Shown in pieces: positions 1-11,044 of a stretch of 64,000 nt of DNA. The position numbers were made by a program, and so were the translations under genes. The stretch spans positions 496,001 through 560,000 of the forward strand of contig CAWCBH010000003.1 of the NCBI GenBank assembly GCA_963793785.1, written 5' to 3'. The notes under the pieces were generated by a model, which did no database searches, was not told where the DNA came from, and worked only from the letters and a program-made list of their open reading frames with translations. The stretch is from CAWCBH01 sp963793785. Its GTDB lineage: Bacteria > Actinomycetota > Thermoleophilia > Solirubrobacterales > 70-9. Each line of letters starts with the position of its first letter. The stretch's first letter is position 1.

Positions 1-64
1 ACCCCGCCAGCGCCAACAGGGCGGCGAGCAGCAGAGTGACGAGAAGGTGGGCCGGGCGGATCAC
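1..64 (-). CDS. N-terminus of an exported protein, truncated by the window edge
   Basis: Reading leftwards from a GTG at 62-64 gives an open frame to the edge that encodes a typical signal-peptide start: a short basic N-terminus (M-I-R-P-A-H) then an uninterrupted hydrophobic stretch of Leu, Val and Ala. Only 21 residues are visible, so no family can be named. It starts 17 nt after the stop of the GST-like gene on the same strand, which suggests co-transcription. Too short for the start or the function to be certain. Confidence 0.45.
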   Translation of the reverse strand, partial: MIRPAHLLVTLLLAALLALAG

Positions 65-81
65 GCCGGGAAACCTACCCG

Positions 82-834
82 CTAGCGGGGCACAGCACCG
101 TAGAGGGGCTCCAGCCACGCCGGCGGCAGGGCCGGCGGCGCGTCGCCGGGGTAGTGCGGGGCGACGCGCATGGCGTGCTCGCCGGCCGGGCGGGCGGCGA
201 TCCCCGGCCGCAGGTCCTGGAGCGTCAGCGCCAGGCGGACGCTGGGGGCGATCTGGAAGTCGGCGGCGTTGAGGCTCTCACCGCCGAGGACACCCGCCTC
301 GATCCAGTCGTCGATCCTCTGCAGCTGGTCGGGGAGCGCGGCCAGGTCGCGGCGCACGTTCTCGTCGCTGGCCTTGTTGTAGGAGACCGCTGCGGCGACG
401 ATCGGGGCCGCCGTCTTGACCGCGACGCCGACCGGGATCCCCAGCTTCGCCCCCTCGGAGTAGCCGCGCAGTGGAGCGCGATCGCGCTTGATCGTGTTCC
501 AGATGATGCGGCGCACCGCCGCCTGCAGCTCCTCGTCGCCGAAGCGCTCGGCCTCTTCGACGGCCGCGCGCTGCTCGGGGTCGTCGGGGAACAGCGGCGG
601 CTCGGGCACCAGGCGCTCGAGCTCGCGGGCGATCGCCCGCGAGCCTTGCAGGCGCCGACCGTCGATCTTCATCGCCGGAACGGTGTCGCCCGGGAACCGC
701 ATCGCCTTCAGCAGGCCCTTGTGGATCCCGGGCATCAGGTCGGTGCGCTTGTAGGCGATTCCCTTGTAGTCGAGCATCAGCCGCGCGGTCATCGCGGGAT
801 GGGAGGCGGGAATCACATACAGCCTGAGGTCCAC
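82..834 (-). CDS. Glutathione S-transferase family protein
   Basis: A 250-residue protein with a thioredoxin-like N-terminal half and an all-helical C-terminal half, the usual GST layout. The N-terminus (LYVIPASHPAMTARLMLDYK) matches a GST strand-helix start, followed by the cis-Pro region near 'DTVPAMKIDGRRLQGSRAIARELE' (written here only as a landmark: VPAMKIDG then the SRAI helix). The central part holds the acidic/basic helices and 'LNAADFQIAPSVRL' at about 190-203, typical of the GST C-terminal domain. The substrate thiol is unknown; most actinobacteria make mycothiol, so glutathione use is not established. It is transcribed away from coaX. Confidence 0.75.
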   Translation of the reverse strand: MDLRLYVIPASHPAMTARLMLDYKGIAYKRTDLMPGIHKGLLKAMRFPGDTVPAMKIDGRRLQGSRAIARELERLVPEPPLFPDDPEQRAAVEEAERFGDEELQAAVRRIIWNTIKRDRAPLRGYSEGAKLGIPVGVAVKTAAPIVAAAVSYNKASDENVRRDLAALPDQLQRIDDWIEAGVLGGESLNAADFQIAPSVRLALTLQDLRPGIAARPAGEHAMRVAPHYPGDAPPALPPAWLEPLYGAVPR

Positions 835-866
835 GGCCGGTCGATCCTATGCGAGAGAATCGGCAC

Positions 867-1635
867 GTGCTGCTCGCGATCGACGTCGGCAACACCCAGA
901 CTCACTTCGGGGCCTTCGAAGCCAAGGCCCTGGTCGAGCACTGGCGCTTTGCCACCGACGGCGAGGACACCGCCGACGAGCTGGCCGTGCGCCTGTCCGG
1001 GCCTGCTGGCGTTGCGCGGAATCGACCTCGCGGCGATCGACGGCTGCATCACCTCCTCGGTGGTGCCGCGGCTGAACCCCGAGTACACGCGGATGTGCAC
1101 CGAGTACCTCGGCGCGGCCTGCCTGATGGTCGGGCCCGGAGTGCGGACGGGGATGGCGGTGCGGCTCGACAACCCGCACGAGCTGGGCGCCGATCGCCTC
1201 GTCAACGCCGTCGCTGCCTTCGACCGCTTCGGCGGCCCCTGCGCGGTGGTCGACTTCGGCACCGCGATCACCTTCGACGCGATCTCCGCCGGAGGCGAGT
1301 ACCTGGGCGGCGTGATCGGGCCCGGCGTGCAGATCTCGATGGAGGCGCTGACCGAGCGGGCGGCGCGGCTGCCGATGGTCGACCTGGCCGAGCCCAGCGG
1401 CGTGATCGGGCGCACGACCCAGGCCAGCCTGCAGTCGGGGATGGTCTACGGGTTCGCCGGCGCGATCGACGCGATAGCGGGGCGGATCCGGGCCGAGCTG
1501 GGCGCGGAGACGAGCTTCGTCGCCACCGGCGGCATGGCGGCGGCGATCGTCCCCCACTGCGACCTGATCGACGAGGTCGACGACCTGCTGACCCTGAACG
1601 GGCTGCGCCTGGTCTGGGAGCTGAACGAAGGATGA
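867..1635 (+). CDS. coaX: Type III pantothenate kinase (with an apparent +1 frameshift)
   Basis: Phosphorylates pantothenate, the first step of coenzyme A synthesis. After correction the protein is about 255 residues. It begins LLAIDVGNTQTHFG, the P-loop-like motif of CoaX, and contains GADR near residue 106, DFGTAITFDA near 128 and an ATGG motif near 218, all characteristic of the ASKHA-fold type III enzyme. I chose GTG 867 because CoaX proteins start right at this motif and a GAGAG sequence precedes it; ATG 849 is in frame and possible. The frame breaks near 1000-1003: one extra C in the GGGCCTGCTGG run, after which the protein resumes in the next frame. The gene overlaps the following dus gene by 4 nt, so an operon is likely. 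The indel is probably a sequence error. Confidence 0.9.
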
Positions 1636-2622
1636 GCCAGCCGCCGCTCACCGAGCCGTTCGAGATCGGCGGGGTGCGGATCGCCAACCGGGTGCTGCTG
1701 GCGCCGCTGGCGGGGATCGGCAACTGGTTCGTGCGCCTGCAGGCGCGGCGCCACGGAGCCGGACTGGCGGTCTCGGAGATGGTCTCCAGCTTCGGCCTTC
1801 ATCACCGCAACGAGCGCACCCTGCGCGAGCTGATGCGGATCCACCCCGACGAGCACCCGGTCGCGATGCAGCTGTTCGGACACGACCCGGCGGTGATGCG
1901 CTCGGGGGCGCGGATCGCAGCCGCGGCGGGAGCGGACCTGATCGACATCAACATGGGCTGCCCGGTGCGAAAGGTGCTGCAAGACCGGCGCCGGCGCGGC
2001 GCTGCTGCGCGACCACGAGCTGGCCGCCTCGCTGGTTCGCGGCGCCGCCGAGGGCGGTGGGGTGCCGGTGACGGTCAAGCTGCGTTCGGGCCTCGAGCGA
2101 GGGGATCGCTCCGGGTTGGAGCTGGCCCAGCGCCTGGTCGAGGAAGGAGCCGCCGCGATCGCCTTTCACCCACGCCCGGCGGCGGTCGGGCACAAGGGCC
2201 GTCCCGACTACGACCTGGCCCGCGAGCTGGTCGAGAGCGTCGACGTGCCGGTGGTGATCACCGGCGGGCTGAGCAGCGCCGAGGCGGCCCAGGGCGCCTA
2301 CCGCCGGTCCGGCGCCGACGCGGTGATGATCGCTCGCGGCGCGCTCGGCTACCCCTGGGTCTTCGAGGAGCTGCTCGGAACCCGGCGCCGGCCGCCGGGC
2401 GAAGAGGAGATCCTGGCGGAGCTGCACTGGGTCGTCGACCGGGCCGAGGAGCACCTCGGTGCGGACCGCGCCTGCCGTTATCTGCGCAAGTTCTACCCCT
2501 GGTACCTGGAGCGTCTGGAGGCAGACTCAGAGATCGCCGGGCAACTGCAGCGCAGCGGCGACCTGGCATCGGCCCGTCGGCTGCTCGCCGCGATCGGCGG
2601 CCGAGCCGGGGTTGCGGCATGA
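1632..2622 (+). CDS. tRNA dihydrouridine synthase, Dus family (with an apparent +1 frameshift)
   Basis: FMN enzyme that reduces uridine in the tRNA D-loop. About 329 residues after correction: a TIM-barrel start (VLLAPLAGIGNWFVRLQAR), the catalytic-site signature INMGCPVRKV with the active Cys near residue 109, then phosphate-binding motifs VITGGLSS and AVMIARGALGYPW, and a helical C-terminal domain with YLRKFYPWYL. The frame slips at about 1976, where one extra C follows KV; removing it restores the family's KTGAGAALLRD segment. ATG 1632 overlaps the coaX stop and the gene's own TGA overlaps the next ATG, so coaX, dus and the hydrolase look translationally coupled. DusB-like by length and motif. 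Confidence 0.88.
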
Positions 2623-3506
2623 GCCTGACCGAGCGCGTCGAGGCCTGGGCTGCGAAGGGCTCCAGGGAGGAGTTCCGCCACCACTCGATCCACGTCCATA
2701 CGCGGGAGGGAGAGGGGCCGCTGCTGTTGCTCCTGCACGGCTTCCCGTCCAGCTCCTTCGACTGGGGGAGGCTGCTGGAGCGGGAGGCCGGCCGGGCGGC
2801 GCTCGCCTTCGACTTCCTCGGCTTCGGGCTCTCCGACAAGCCCACCGATCACGCCTACACCCTCTCCTGGCAGGCCGACCTGGCCGAGGAGCTTGTGGCC
2901 CGCCACGGCGACGGCCGCGAGGTCTTCATCTGCGCCCACGACATGGGCACCTCGGTGGCAACGGAGCTGTTCGCCCGCGATCTCGCCGGCGAGCTCGGCT
3001 TCGAGGCGGCCGGCGCCCTGCTGTTCAACGGCTCGATGATCCTCGAACGCTCCAGCCCGACCCTGGCGCAGCGGATGCTGCGAAGCCGCATCGGCCCGCT
3101 GGCGGCGCGGCTCTCGTCGGAGCGCTTCTTCCGCCAGCAGTTCGCCTCGATCTTCTCGCCCGGGCATCCGCTCTCAGACACCGAGGAGGCCGACCAGTGG
3201 TCGCTGATCACCCACAACGGCGGCAACCGGATCGGCCACAAGCTGGTCTCCTACATGGACGAGCGGGTGACCTACGCGGAACGCTGGCACGGCGCGATCC
3301 GCGACTGGCCGCGGCCGCTCTCCTTTGCCTGGGGGATGCTCGACCCGGTCGCCACCCCGGAGGTCCTGGAGGGCCTCGTCGAGCTGCGGCCCCGGGCGCC
3401 GGTCACCGAGCTGGAGGATCTCGGCCACTACCCGCAGATCGAGGATCCCGACCGCCTCGCGGCGGCGCTCAACGAGGCGATTCGAACCGCCGCCCAAGGC
3501 GCCTGA
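2619..3506 (+). CDS. Alpha/beta hydrolase of the haloalkane dehalogenase/epoxide hydrolase type
   Basis: A 295-residue alpha/beta hydrolase. The oxyanion motif HGFPSSSFDW lies near 45-54, the nucleophile elbow reads CAHDMGTSVA with Asp at about 108, and a C-terminal catalytic His sits in LGHYPQIEDP near 270. An Asp rather than Ser nucleophile is the arrangement of haloalkane dehalogenases and epoxide hydrolases, whose usual elbow is HDWG; here Trp is replaced by Met, so dehalogenase activity should not be assumed. A helical cap with many Arg and Phe follows the elbow. ATG 2619 overlaps the dus TGA (ATGA). Confidence 0.8.
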   Translation: MSLTERVEAWAAKGSREEFRHHSIHVHTREGEGPLLLLLHGFPSSSFDWGRLLEREAGRAALAFDFLGFGLSDKPTDHAYTLSWQADLAEELVARHGDGREVFICAHDMGTSVATELFARDLAGELGFEAAGALLFNGSMILERSSPTLAQRMLRSRIGPLAARLSSERFFRQQFASIFSPGHPLSDTEEADQWSLITHNGGNRIGHKLVSYMDERVTYAERWHGAIRDWPRPLSFAWGMLDPVATPEVLEGLVELRPRAPVTELEDLGHYPQIEDPDRLAAALNEAIRTAAQGA

Positions 3507-3525
3507 GCCCACCCATCGCCCTCGC

Positions 3526-3531
3526 TATAAT
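3526..3531 (+). promoter_or_regulatory. -10 element of the greA promoter
   Basis: A perfect TATAAT lies 114 nt before the greA start, just after the preceding gene's stop. The sequence 17 nt further upstream (CTGAGC) is only a weak -35, so the promoter call rests on the -10 and the intergenic position. Confidence 0.45.
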
Positions 3532-3644
3532 GCCGCGCTTCTTGCCCAGGTGTGGCGTCCCACAGGCGCCGCGCCCGGGCTCTTTTTTCCGGCCGGGAGG
3601 GGGTCCAGGCCCGGGCCAGAAACCCAAAGCGAGGTAGAGGTCAA

Positions 3645-4124
3645 GTGAGTCGCCAGTCTGTCATCACACCCGAGGGGCTCGAGAAGCTCAAGGAAGAGAT
3701 CGAGCACCTCTCGACCACCAAGCGACGCGAGGTTGCGGAGCGCATCAAGGAGGCCCGCGAGTTCGGCGACATCGCCGAGAACGCGGAGTACGACGACGCC
3801 AAGAACGAGCAGGCGCTGCTGGAGCAGCGGATCGCGCAGCTCGAGGAGCGGCTGCGGCGGTCGACGGTCATCGACGAGAAGGAGCTCGACACCGACGAGG
3901 TCAAGGTCGGGACGACCGTCCACGTCAAGGACCAGAAGAGCGGCGGCTCGCAGAAGTTCCAGATCGTCGGTTCCCCGGAGGCCAACCCCGCCGAGCAGAA
4001 GCTCTCCAACGAGTCGCCGATCGGCAAGGCGCTGCTCGGGCACAAGCGCAACGACATCGTCACGGTCGAGGTGCCGCGGGGGCCGAAGAAGAAGCTGAAG
4101 ATCACCAAGATCGAGATCGGCTAG
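3645..4124 (+). CDS. greA: Transcription elongation factor GreA
   Basis: Binds the RNA polymerase secondary channel and stimulates cleavage of backtracked transcripts. The 159-residue protein has the N-terminal antiparallel coiled coil (about 1-75) with the acidic tip FGDIAENAEYDDAK, and the C-terminal FKBP-like domain (about 85-157) with SPIGKALLGHKRNDIV and VEVPRG. I chose GTG 3645, preceded by GAGGTAGAGG, because GreA proteins start a few residues before the TPEG motif; an in-frame start at 3552 would add an unrelated basic stretch. A good TATAAT lies upstream and a nested hairpin follows the stop. Confidence 0.95.
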   Translation: MSRQSVITPEGLEKLKEEIEHLSTTKRREVAERIKEAREFGDIAENAEYDDAKNEQALLEQRIAQLEERLRRSTVIDEKELDTDEVKVGTTVHVKDQKSGGSQKFQIVGSPEANPAEQKLSNESPIGKALLGHKRNDIVTVEVPRGPKKKLKITKIEIG

Positions 4125-4136
4125 ACGGCGTCGGCG

Positions 4137-4226
4137 GGGGGCCGGGCACCGTCTCCTCACTCAACTCCTCGGACCGCCACAGGCGGTCCTCGCAGTACAA
4201 GCCGTTCGGAGAGGTGCCCGGCCCCC
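4137..4226. terminator. Nested inverted repeat between greA and lysS
   Basis: A 14-bp perfect outer stem (GGGGGCCGGGCACC at 4137-4150 with its complement at 4213-4226, extended by TCTCC/GGAGA) encloses a second perfect 8-bp hairpin (GGACCGCC-ACA-GGCGGTCC, 4171-4189). It starts 13 nt after the greA stop and ends 91 nt before lysS. Most simply a terminator working in either direction, although no T-run follows; the two-tier shape also allows a structured RNA. Confidence 0.5.
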
Positions 4227-4317
4227 TTCCCAGCCGCGTCGCCGAGAGGGCCCGCTCTCTCACCTGCTGCTGTTCTGACCGGATGCTCGACCCCTGTCGT
4301 GGGTAGGCTCGGCCGCC

Positions 4318-5803
4318 ATGAGTGAGCCGAGGACGCCGGAGCCGGCAGACGAGGGGGGGTTTCTCGCCGAGCGGCGGGAGAAGCTGGAGCGGCTGCGGGC
4401 GCAGGGGGTCGATCCGTTCCCGCACGAGTTCGCCGAGCGGGAGGAGATCGGCGAGGTCAGGGCCGCGCACGAGGGCCTGGCGGCGGGGCTGGAGACCGAG
4501 TCGCACCATCGCGTCGCCGGCCGGTTGATCGCCCGCCGCGGGCACGGCAAGGCCGCCTTCCTGGACCTGCGCGACGGCAGCGGCCAGATCCAGCTGCACG
4601 CCCGCGAGGACGTGCTCGGCGCCGAGGCCTTCGAGCTGCTCGTCCACCTCGACCTCGGCGACGTCGTCGGGGTCGAGGGGAATGCTTTCGCGACCCGCCG
4701 CGGCGAGCTCTCCCTGCAGGTGACCCGCTGGCGGCTGCTGGCCAAGAGCCTGCGGCCGCCGCCCGACAAGTTCCACGGGCTGGAGGACGTCGAGACTCGC
4801 TACCGGCGCCGCGAGCTGGACCTGATCGCCAACCAGTCCTCCCGGCAGCTCTTCGCGCTCCGTGCAAAGACGGTCAGCGAGGTTCGCCGCTGGCTTGACG
4901 ACCGCGGCTTCGTCGAGGTCGAGACCCCGGTGCTGCAGCCTCTCTACGGCGGCGCGCTGGCGCGCCCGTTCACCACCCACCACAACGCGCTCGACCGCGA
5001 CCTGTACCTGCGAATCGCCACCGAGCTGTACCTGAAGCGCTGCATCGTCGGCGGCCTCGACCGCGTCTACGAGCTGGGCAAGGACTTCCGCAACGAAGGG
5101 ATCTCGCACAAGCACAACCCCGAGTTCACGATGCTCGAGTGGTATGAGGCCTACGTCGACTACGTGCATACGGCCGGCGACCTGGAGATGCTGGTCGCCG
5201 AGGTCGCCGAGCGCGTGCTCGGGACGACGAAGGTCGAGCGAGACGGCGTGACGATCGACCTGGCGCCGCCATGGCAGCGGGTGACGCTGCGGGATGCGAT
5301 TCGCGAGCGGGCCGGGATCGACATCGCCGAGCATCCGACCCGCGAGGCCCTGGCGGCGGCGATGGACTCCGAGGCGGACCCCAAGGAGGGCTGGGGAAAG
5401 CTCGTCGACGGCCTGCTCTCGAAGCGGGTCGAGCCGGAGCTGATCGCAGCCGACCTTCGTCCTCGACTACCCGGTCGAGCTGTCGCCGTTCGCCAAGGCC
5501 CACCGCTCCGAGGAGGGCCTGGTCGAGCGCTGGGAGGCGTTCGCCGGCGGGATGGAGATCGCCAACTCGTTCAGCGAGCTGAACGACCCCGACGAGCAGC
5601 GGCGGCGCTTCGAGCAGCAGGCGGAGGAGCAGCGGCGCGGCGACGAGGAGGCACAGCCCTTCGACACCGCCTTCGTCGAGGCGCTGGAGCAGGGAATGCC
5701 GCCGACCGGCGGCGTCGGGCTCGGCATCGACCGGCTGGTGATGATCCTCAGCGGCGCCTCCTCGCTGCGCGAGACGATCCTCTTCCCGGCCCTGCGGAGC
5801 TGA
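4318..5803 (+). CDS. lysS: Lysyl-tRNA synthetase, class II (with an apparent +1 frameshift)
   Basis: Charges tRNA-Lys. About 494 residues after correction: an N-terminal OB fold (HRVAGRLIARRGHGKAAFLD), then the class II catalytic core with motif 2 FRNEGISHKHNPEFTML near residue 258 and motif 3 GVGLGIDRLVMIL near 466. The frame breaks near 5452 at ...PELI; removing one C or G restores PTFVLDYPVELSPFAK, a hallmark of LysRS, in the downstream frame. The start is ATG 4318; no strong ribosome binding site is visible. The residual frame is intact to the TGA, so the indel is more likely a sequence error than a dead essential gene. Confidence 0.92.
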
Positions 5804-5857
5804 CCTCCACTATTGCCGTTGACCGCAGGACGCCGGCAGCGGTTCAGGTTCGGACCC

Positions 5858-6395
5858 GTGAAGGTGCGGTCGCTTCGGCTCGTCTGTGTGGTGCTCGCCT
5901 GCGCGGCGCTGATCGAGGCCGCGACGGCCGCGGCGGGAGTGCCGCGCATCTTGTTCAGCACCGGCGCCAAGCGGGCAATCCCCGACGCCGACCGCGGCGG
6001 CGGGGTGCTGTCGAAGCTCAACATCGGCCGGGTAGGCAGGATCCGGGACATCGAGGTTGCGATCCGGATCAACCACAGCTTCGTCGACGATCTCAACATC
6101 TATCTCGTCTCCCCAAGGGGGAAGTTCGTCGAGCTCTCGACCGACAACGGCGGCAGTGGAAACAACTACGGCACCGGTCCGAATGCCTGCCGCGGCGGCG
6201 GCAGCTTCACCGTCTTCGACGACGAGGCCGGACGGAGCATCCGCGGCGGCGCGGCGCCGTTCCCGGGCTTCTTCCGCCCCCAGACTCCGCTGCGGGCCCT
6301 CGACGGGGACCGGATCACGCGGCACCTGGCGGCTGATGGTGTTCGACGACGACGCCGGTTCGACGGGCTCGTCGGCTGCTTTGCGCTCGGCGTGA
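5858..6395 (+). CDS. Exported protein with a proprotein-convertase P-like domain (apparent frameshift)
   Basis: About 178 residues after correction. GTG 5858 begins a signal peptide (KVRSLRL then a hydrophobic run ending AATAAAG). The rest matches the P (proprotein convertase) domain pattern: RIRDIEVAIRINHSFVDDLN, IYLVSPRGKFVELS, NGGSGNNYG, then LRALDGDRITGTWRLMVFDDDAG. The last motif appears only after removing one extra C near 6318, after which the gene ends at 6395. Such domains occur alone or attached to secreted proteases; no protease domain is present here. It follows lysS by 55 nt. Confidence 0.7.
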
Positions 6396-6435
6396 TCCTG
6401 CGCTGAGACCCGGCTGGCCGGGCCAGGACCCCAGG

Positions 6436-6644
6436 TATACTGGGCGGCTCGCTGTCCCCTACAGACCGGAGGTCAGATCCGCTCGGCGCCGAAAGCCGAA
6501 TAACTGGATAGGACCGCCGGCGCTGCGGCGTCCCTGTAAGCGGCAATCTGAAGGCGTTTTCCCCACTTTCCGAACCAAGGCTAAGAAGCCGACCACCGCA
6601 AGACCGATACTGAGCTAGTCAAACCGCGTTGAAGTAGGAACCAC
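6436..6644 (+). promoter_or_regulatory. Putative clpC promoter and long leader
   Basis: The 250 nt before clpC hold no gene. A TATACT at 6436-6441 is a good -10, giving a leader of about 200 nt. Inside it, 6510-6532 can form a bulged stem (GGACcGCCG with CGGCGTCC). No CtsR- or HrcA-like operator is obvious. A riboswitch-like leader is possible, but I could not match it to a known class. Confidence 0.35.
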
Positions 6645-9246
<2,602 letters not shown>

Positions 9247-9394
9247 CGGCTCCGCCGCTCCTGAAAACTCGGTAAATCCTCCCCCGCCTGATCCGGGCGG
9301 GAAGTTGCGGCGTAAGTGGTCGGCAGCAGGCAAGAACCGGAAGGCGGCCGGCTTCCCAGCGCAGCAACTCCCAACCGCCATCAAGGAGGACCAG

Positions 9395-10978
9395 ATGAAG
9401 AGGTACGCCCTCGTCGGCGCGATCGCTGCACTCGCGATCGCGGTCCCGTTGAGCATCGGCTCGTCTCACCGCGAGGCGCCGTTGACCTCGATGGACCCGA
9501 CCGCCGACAACACCGACACCTACGCCTTTACGGCCAACGACGCGCCGGGGAAGCTGACGATCGTCGCCAACTGGATCCCGTTCGAGGATCCCGCGGGCGG
9601 TCCGAACTTCTACCGCTTCGACGACAACGCCCGTTACTACCTGAACATCGACAACAACGGTGACGGCGTTGCCGACGTCCGCTACCTGTTCGACTTCAAC
9701 ACCAAGATCAGAAACCGCAACTCGTTCCTGTACGCGCTCGGGGGCGAGGTCACCTCGCTGCGGGACCCGGACCTGAACGTGCTGCAGACCTACAAGCTCA
9801 CTCGTGAGCGGCTGCGCGGTGGCCGGGTCGTCTCGAGGAAAGTCCTCGGGCGCGGCCTGCCGACGCCGCCGAGCAACGTCGGCGTGAAGACGATCCCCGA
9901 CTACCCGCCGATCGCCAACGCGGCGATTCGCAACCTGGCGGGAGGCACGAAGGTGTTCGCCGGACAGCGCGACGATGCCTTCTACATCAGCCTCGGCCGG
10001 GTCTTCGACACGATCAACCTGACCGGCGCCGGCACCGGCAACATGGGCGGCGGAGTCGACGACCTCGCCGGCTATGCGGTGCACACGACGGTCCTGCAGG
10101 TGCCCGAGGCCCAGGTGACTCGCGATCGCAAGCAGGTCTCCAGCGATGGCGCCAACAACGCCGTCGTCGGCGTCTGGTCGACGACCGAGCGCCAGACGCT
10201 GAAGGTCAGCGGTCGTGCGCGAGGCCCGTACAAGCAGATCTCGCGGCTCGGCAATCCGCTCGTCAACGAGCTGATCATCCCGCTCGGCCAGAAGGATCGC
10301 TTCAACCGCACCACCCCCGACCGCGACGCCGAGCTCTACGGCAAGTACGTCGTAAAGCCGGAGTTGGCGGCGGTCCTGAATGCGCTGTTCGACATCGGCG
10401 CACCCGAGAACAACCGCACCGACATCGTCCAGGCCGTGCTGCAGGGCATTCCGGGCCTGAACGCGTTCCCGGGCCGCAACGCGGACAACCCCACCGACAC
10501 GATCAAGATCAACCTCGGCACGCCACCTTCGGCGAGCCCGAACCGCCTCGGCGTGATCGGCGGCGACAACGCCGGCTATCCGAACGGTCGCCGGCTGATC
10601 GACGACGTCGTCGACATCGACCTGCGGGTCGTCGCGGGTGTCCTGAAGGGGAACAACGTCGAGCTCGGCGACGGGGTCGACCAGAACAACGTCCCGTTCC
10701 TGGACGTCTTCCCCTACGCCGCGCATCCGAAGCCCGGAGCGAATCCCGACGCCGGGTTCGGGTCGCAGCTGAAGACCGCCGGCGCGGCCGGCGGCGACGG
10801 GCCGGTGCTGGTCTCCGGCGAGGGTGCCGGCGGCCGTCTGAACGCGGACGCCCTGTCCGGTGCCGCTGACGGCGACAACGGCATGGGCCTGGCGGCCTGG
10901 CTGTTGATCGCAGCGGGCGCCGCGGGGCTGGTCGCGATCGGCGCCAGCGCCGGTCGGGCCCGAAGGAGCAGCCGCTAG
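9395..10978 (+). CDS. Exported DUF4331 domain protein
   Basis: A 527-residue protein. ATG 9395 follows a strong AAGGAGG. An N-terminal signal (KRYALVGAIAALAIAVPLSIG) leads straight into SSHREAPLTSMDPTADNTDTYAF, the diagnostic start of DUF4331. The central region has the family's DLAGYAVHTTVLQVP segment and Asp/Asn-rich loops. Near the C-terminus a hydrophobic segment (MGLAAWLLIAAGAAGLVAIG) followed by RARRSSR looks like a membrane anchor with a cytoplasmic basic tail. The function of the family is unknown. It is followed by a strong terminator and a TPR protein, a pairing that suggests a common cell-surface role. Confidence 0.88.
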   Translation: MKRYALVGAIAALAIAVPLSIGSSHREAPLTSMDPTADNTDTYAFTANDAPGKLTIVANWIPFEDPAGGPNFYRFDDNARYYLNIDNNGDGVADVRYLFDFNTKIRNRNSFLYALGGEVTSLRDPDLNVLQTYKLTRERLRGGRVVSRKVLGRGLPTPPSNVGVKTIPDYPPIANAAIRNLAGGTKVFAGQRDDAFYISLGRVFDTINLTGAGTGNMGGGVDDLAGYAVHTTVLQVPEAQVTRDRKQVSSDGANNAVVGVWSTTERQTLKVSGRARGPYKQISRLGNPLVNELIIPLGQKDRFNRTTPDRDAELYGKYVVKPELAAVLNALFDIGAPENNRTDIVQAVLQGIPGLNAFPGRNADNPTDTIKINLGTPPSASPNRLGVIGGDNAGYPNGRRLIDDVVDIDLRVVAGVLKGNNVELGDGVDQNNVPFLDVFPYAAHPKPGANPDAGFGSQLKTAGAAGGDGPVLVSGEGAGGRLNADALSGAADGDNGMGLAAWLLIAAGAAGLVAIGASAGRARRSSR

Positions 10979-10990
10979 GGATCTGCTCGA

Positions 10991-11021
10991 GGAGGGGCGC
11001 CGCTCGGCGCGGCGCCCCTCC
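10991..11021 (+). terminator. Perfect 13-bp hairpin after the DUF4331 gene
   Basis: GGAGGGGCGCCGC (10991-11003), a 5-nt loop TCGGC, then the exact complement (11009-11021). It lies 13 nt after the stop. There is no U-tract, as is common in high-GC actinobacteria, and the following TPR gene starts only 24 nt later, so it may attenuate rather than fully stop transcription. Confidence 0.7.
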
Positions 11022-11044
11022 CGGGCAGCCCGTCGGCAATCGCG

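Noticed and set aside
154..1635. Long 493-residue frame covering the GST region and coaX
   Set aside because: The first half is antisense to the GST gene with low-complexity composition; only the coaX part is real.
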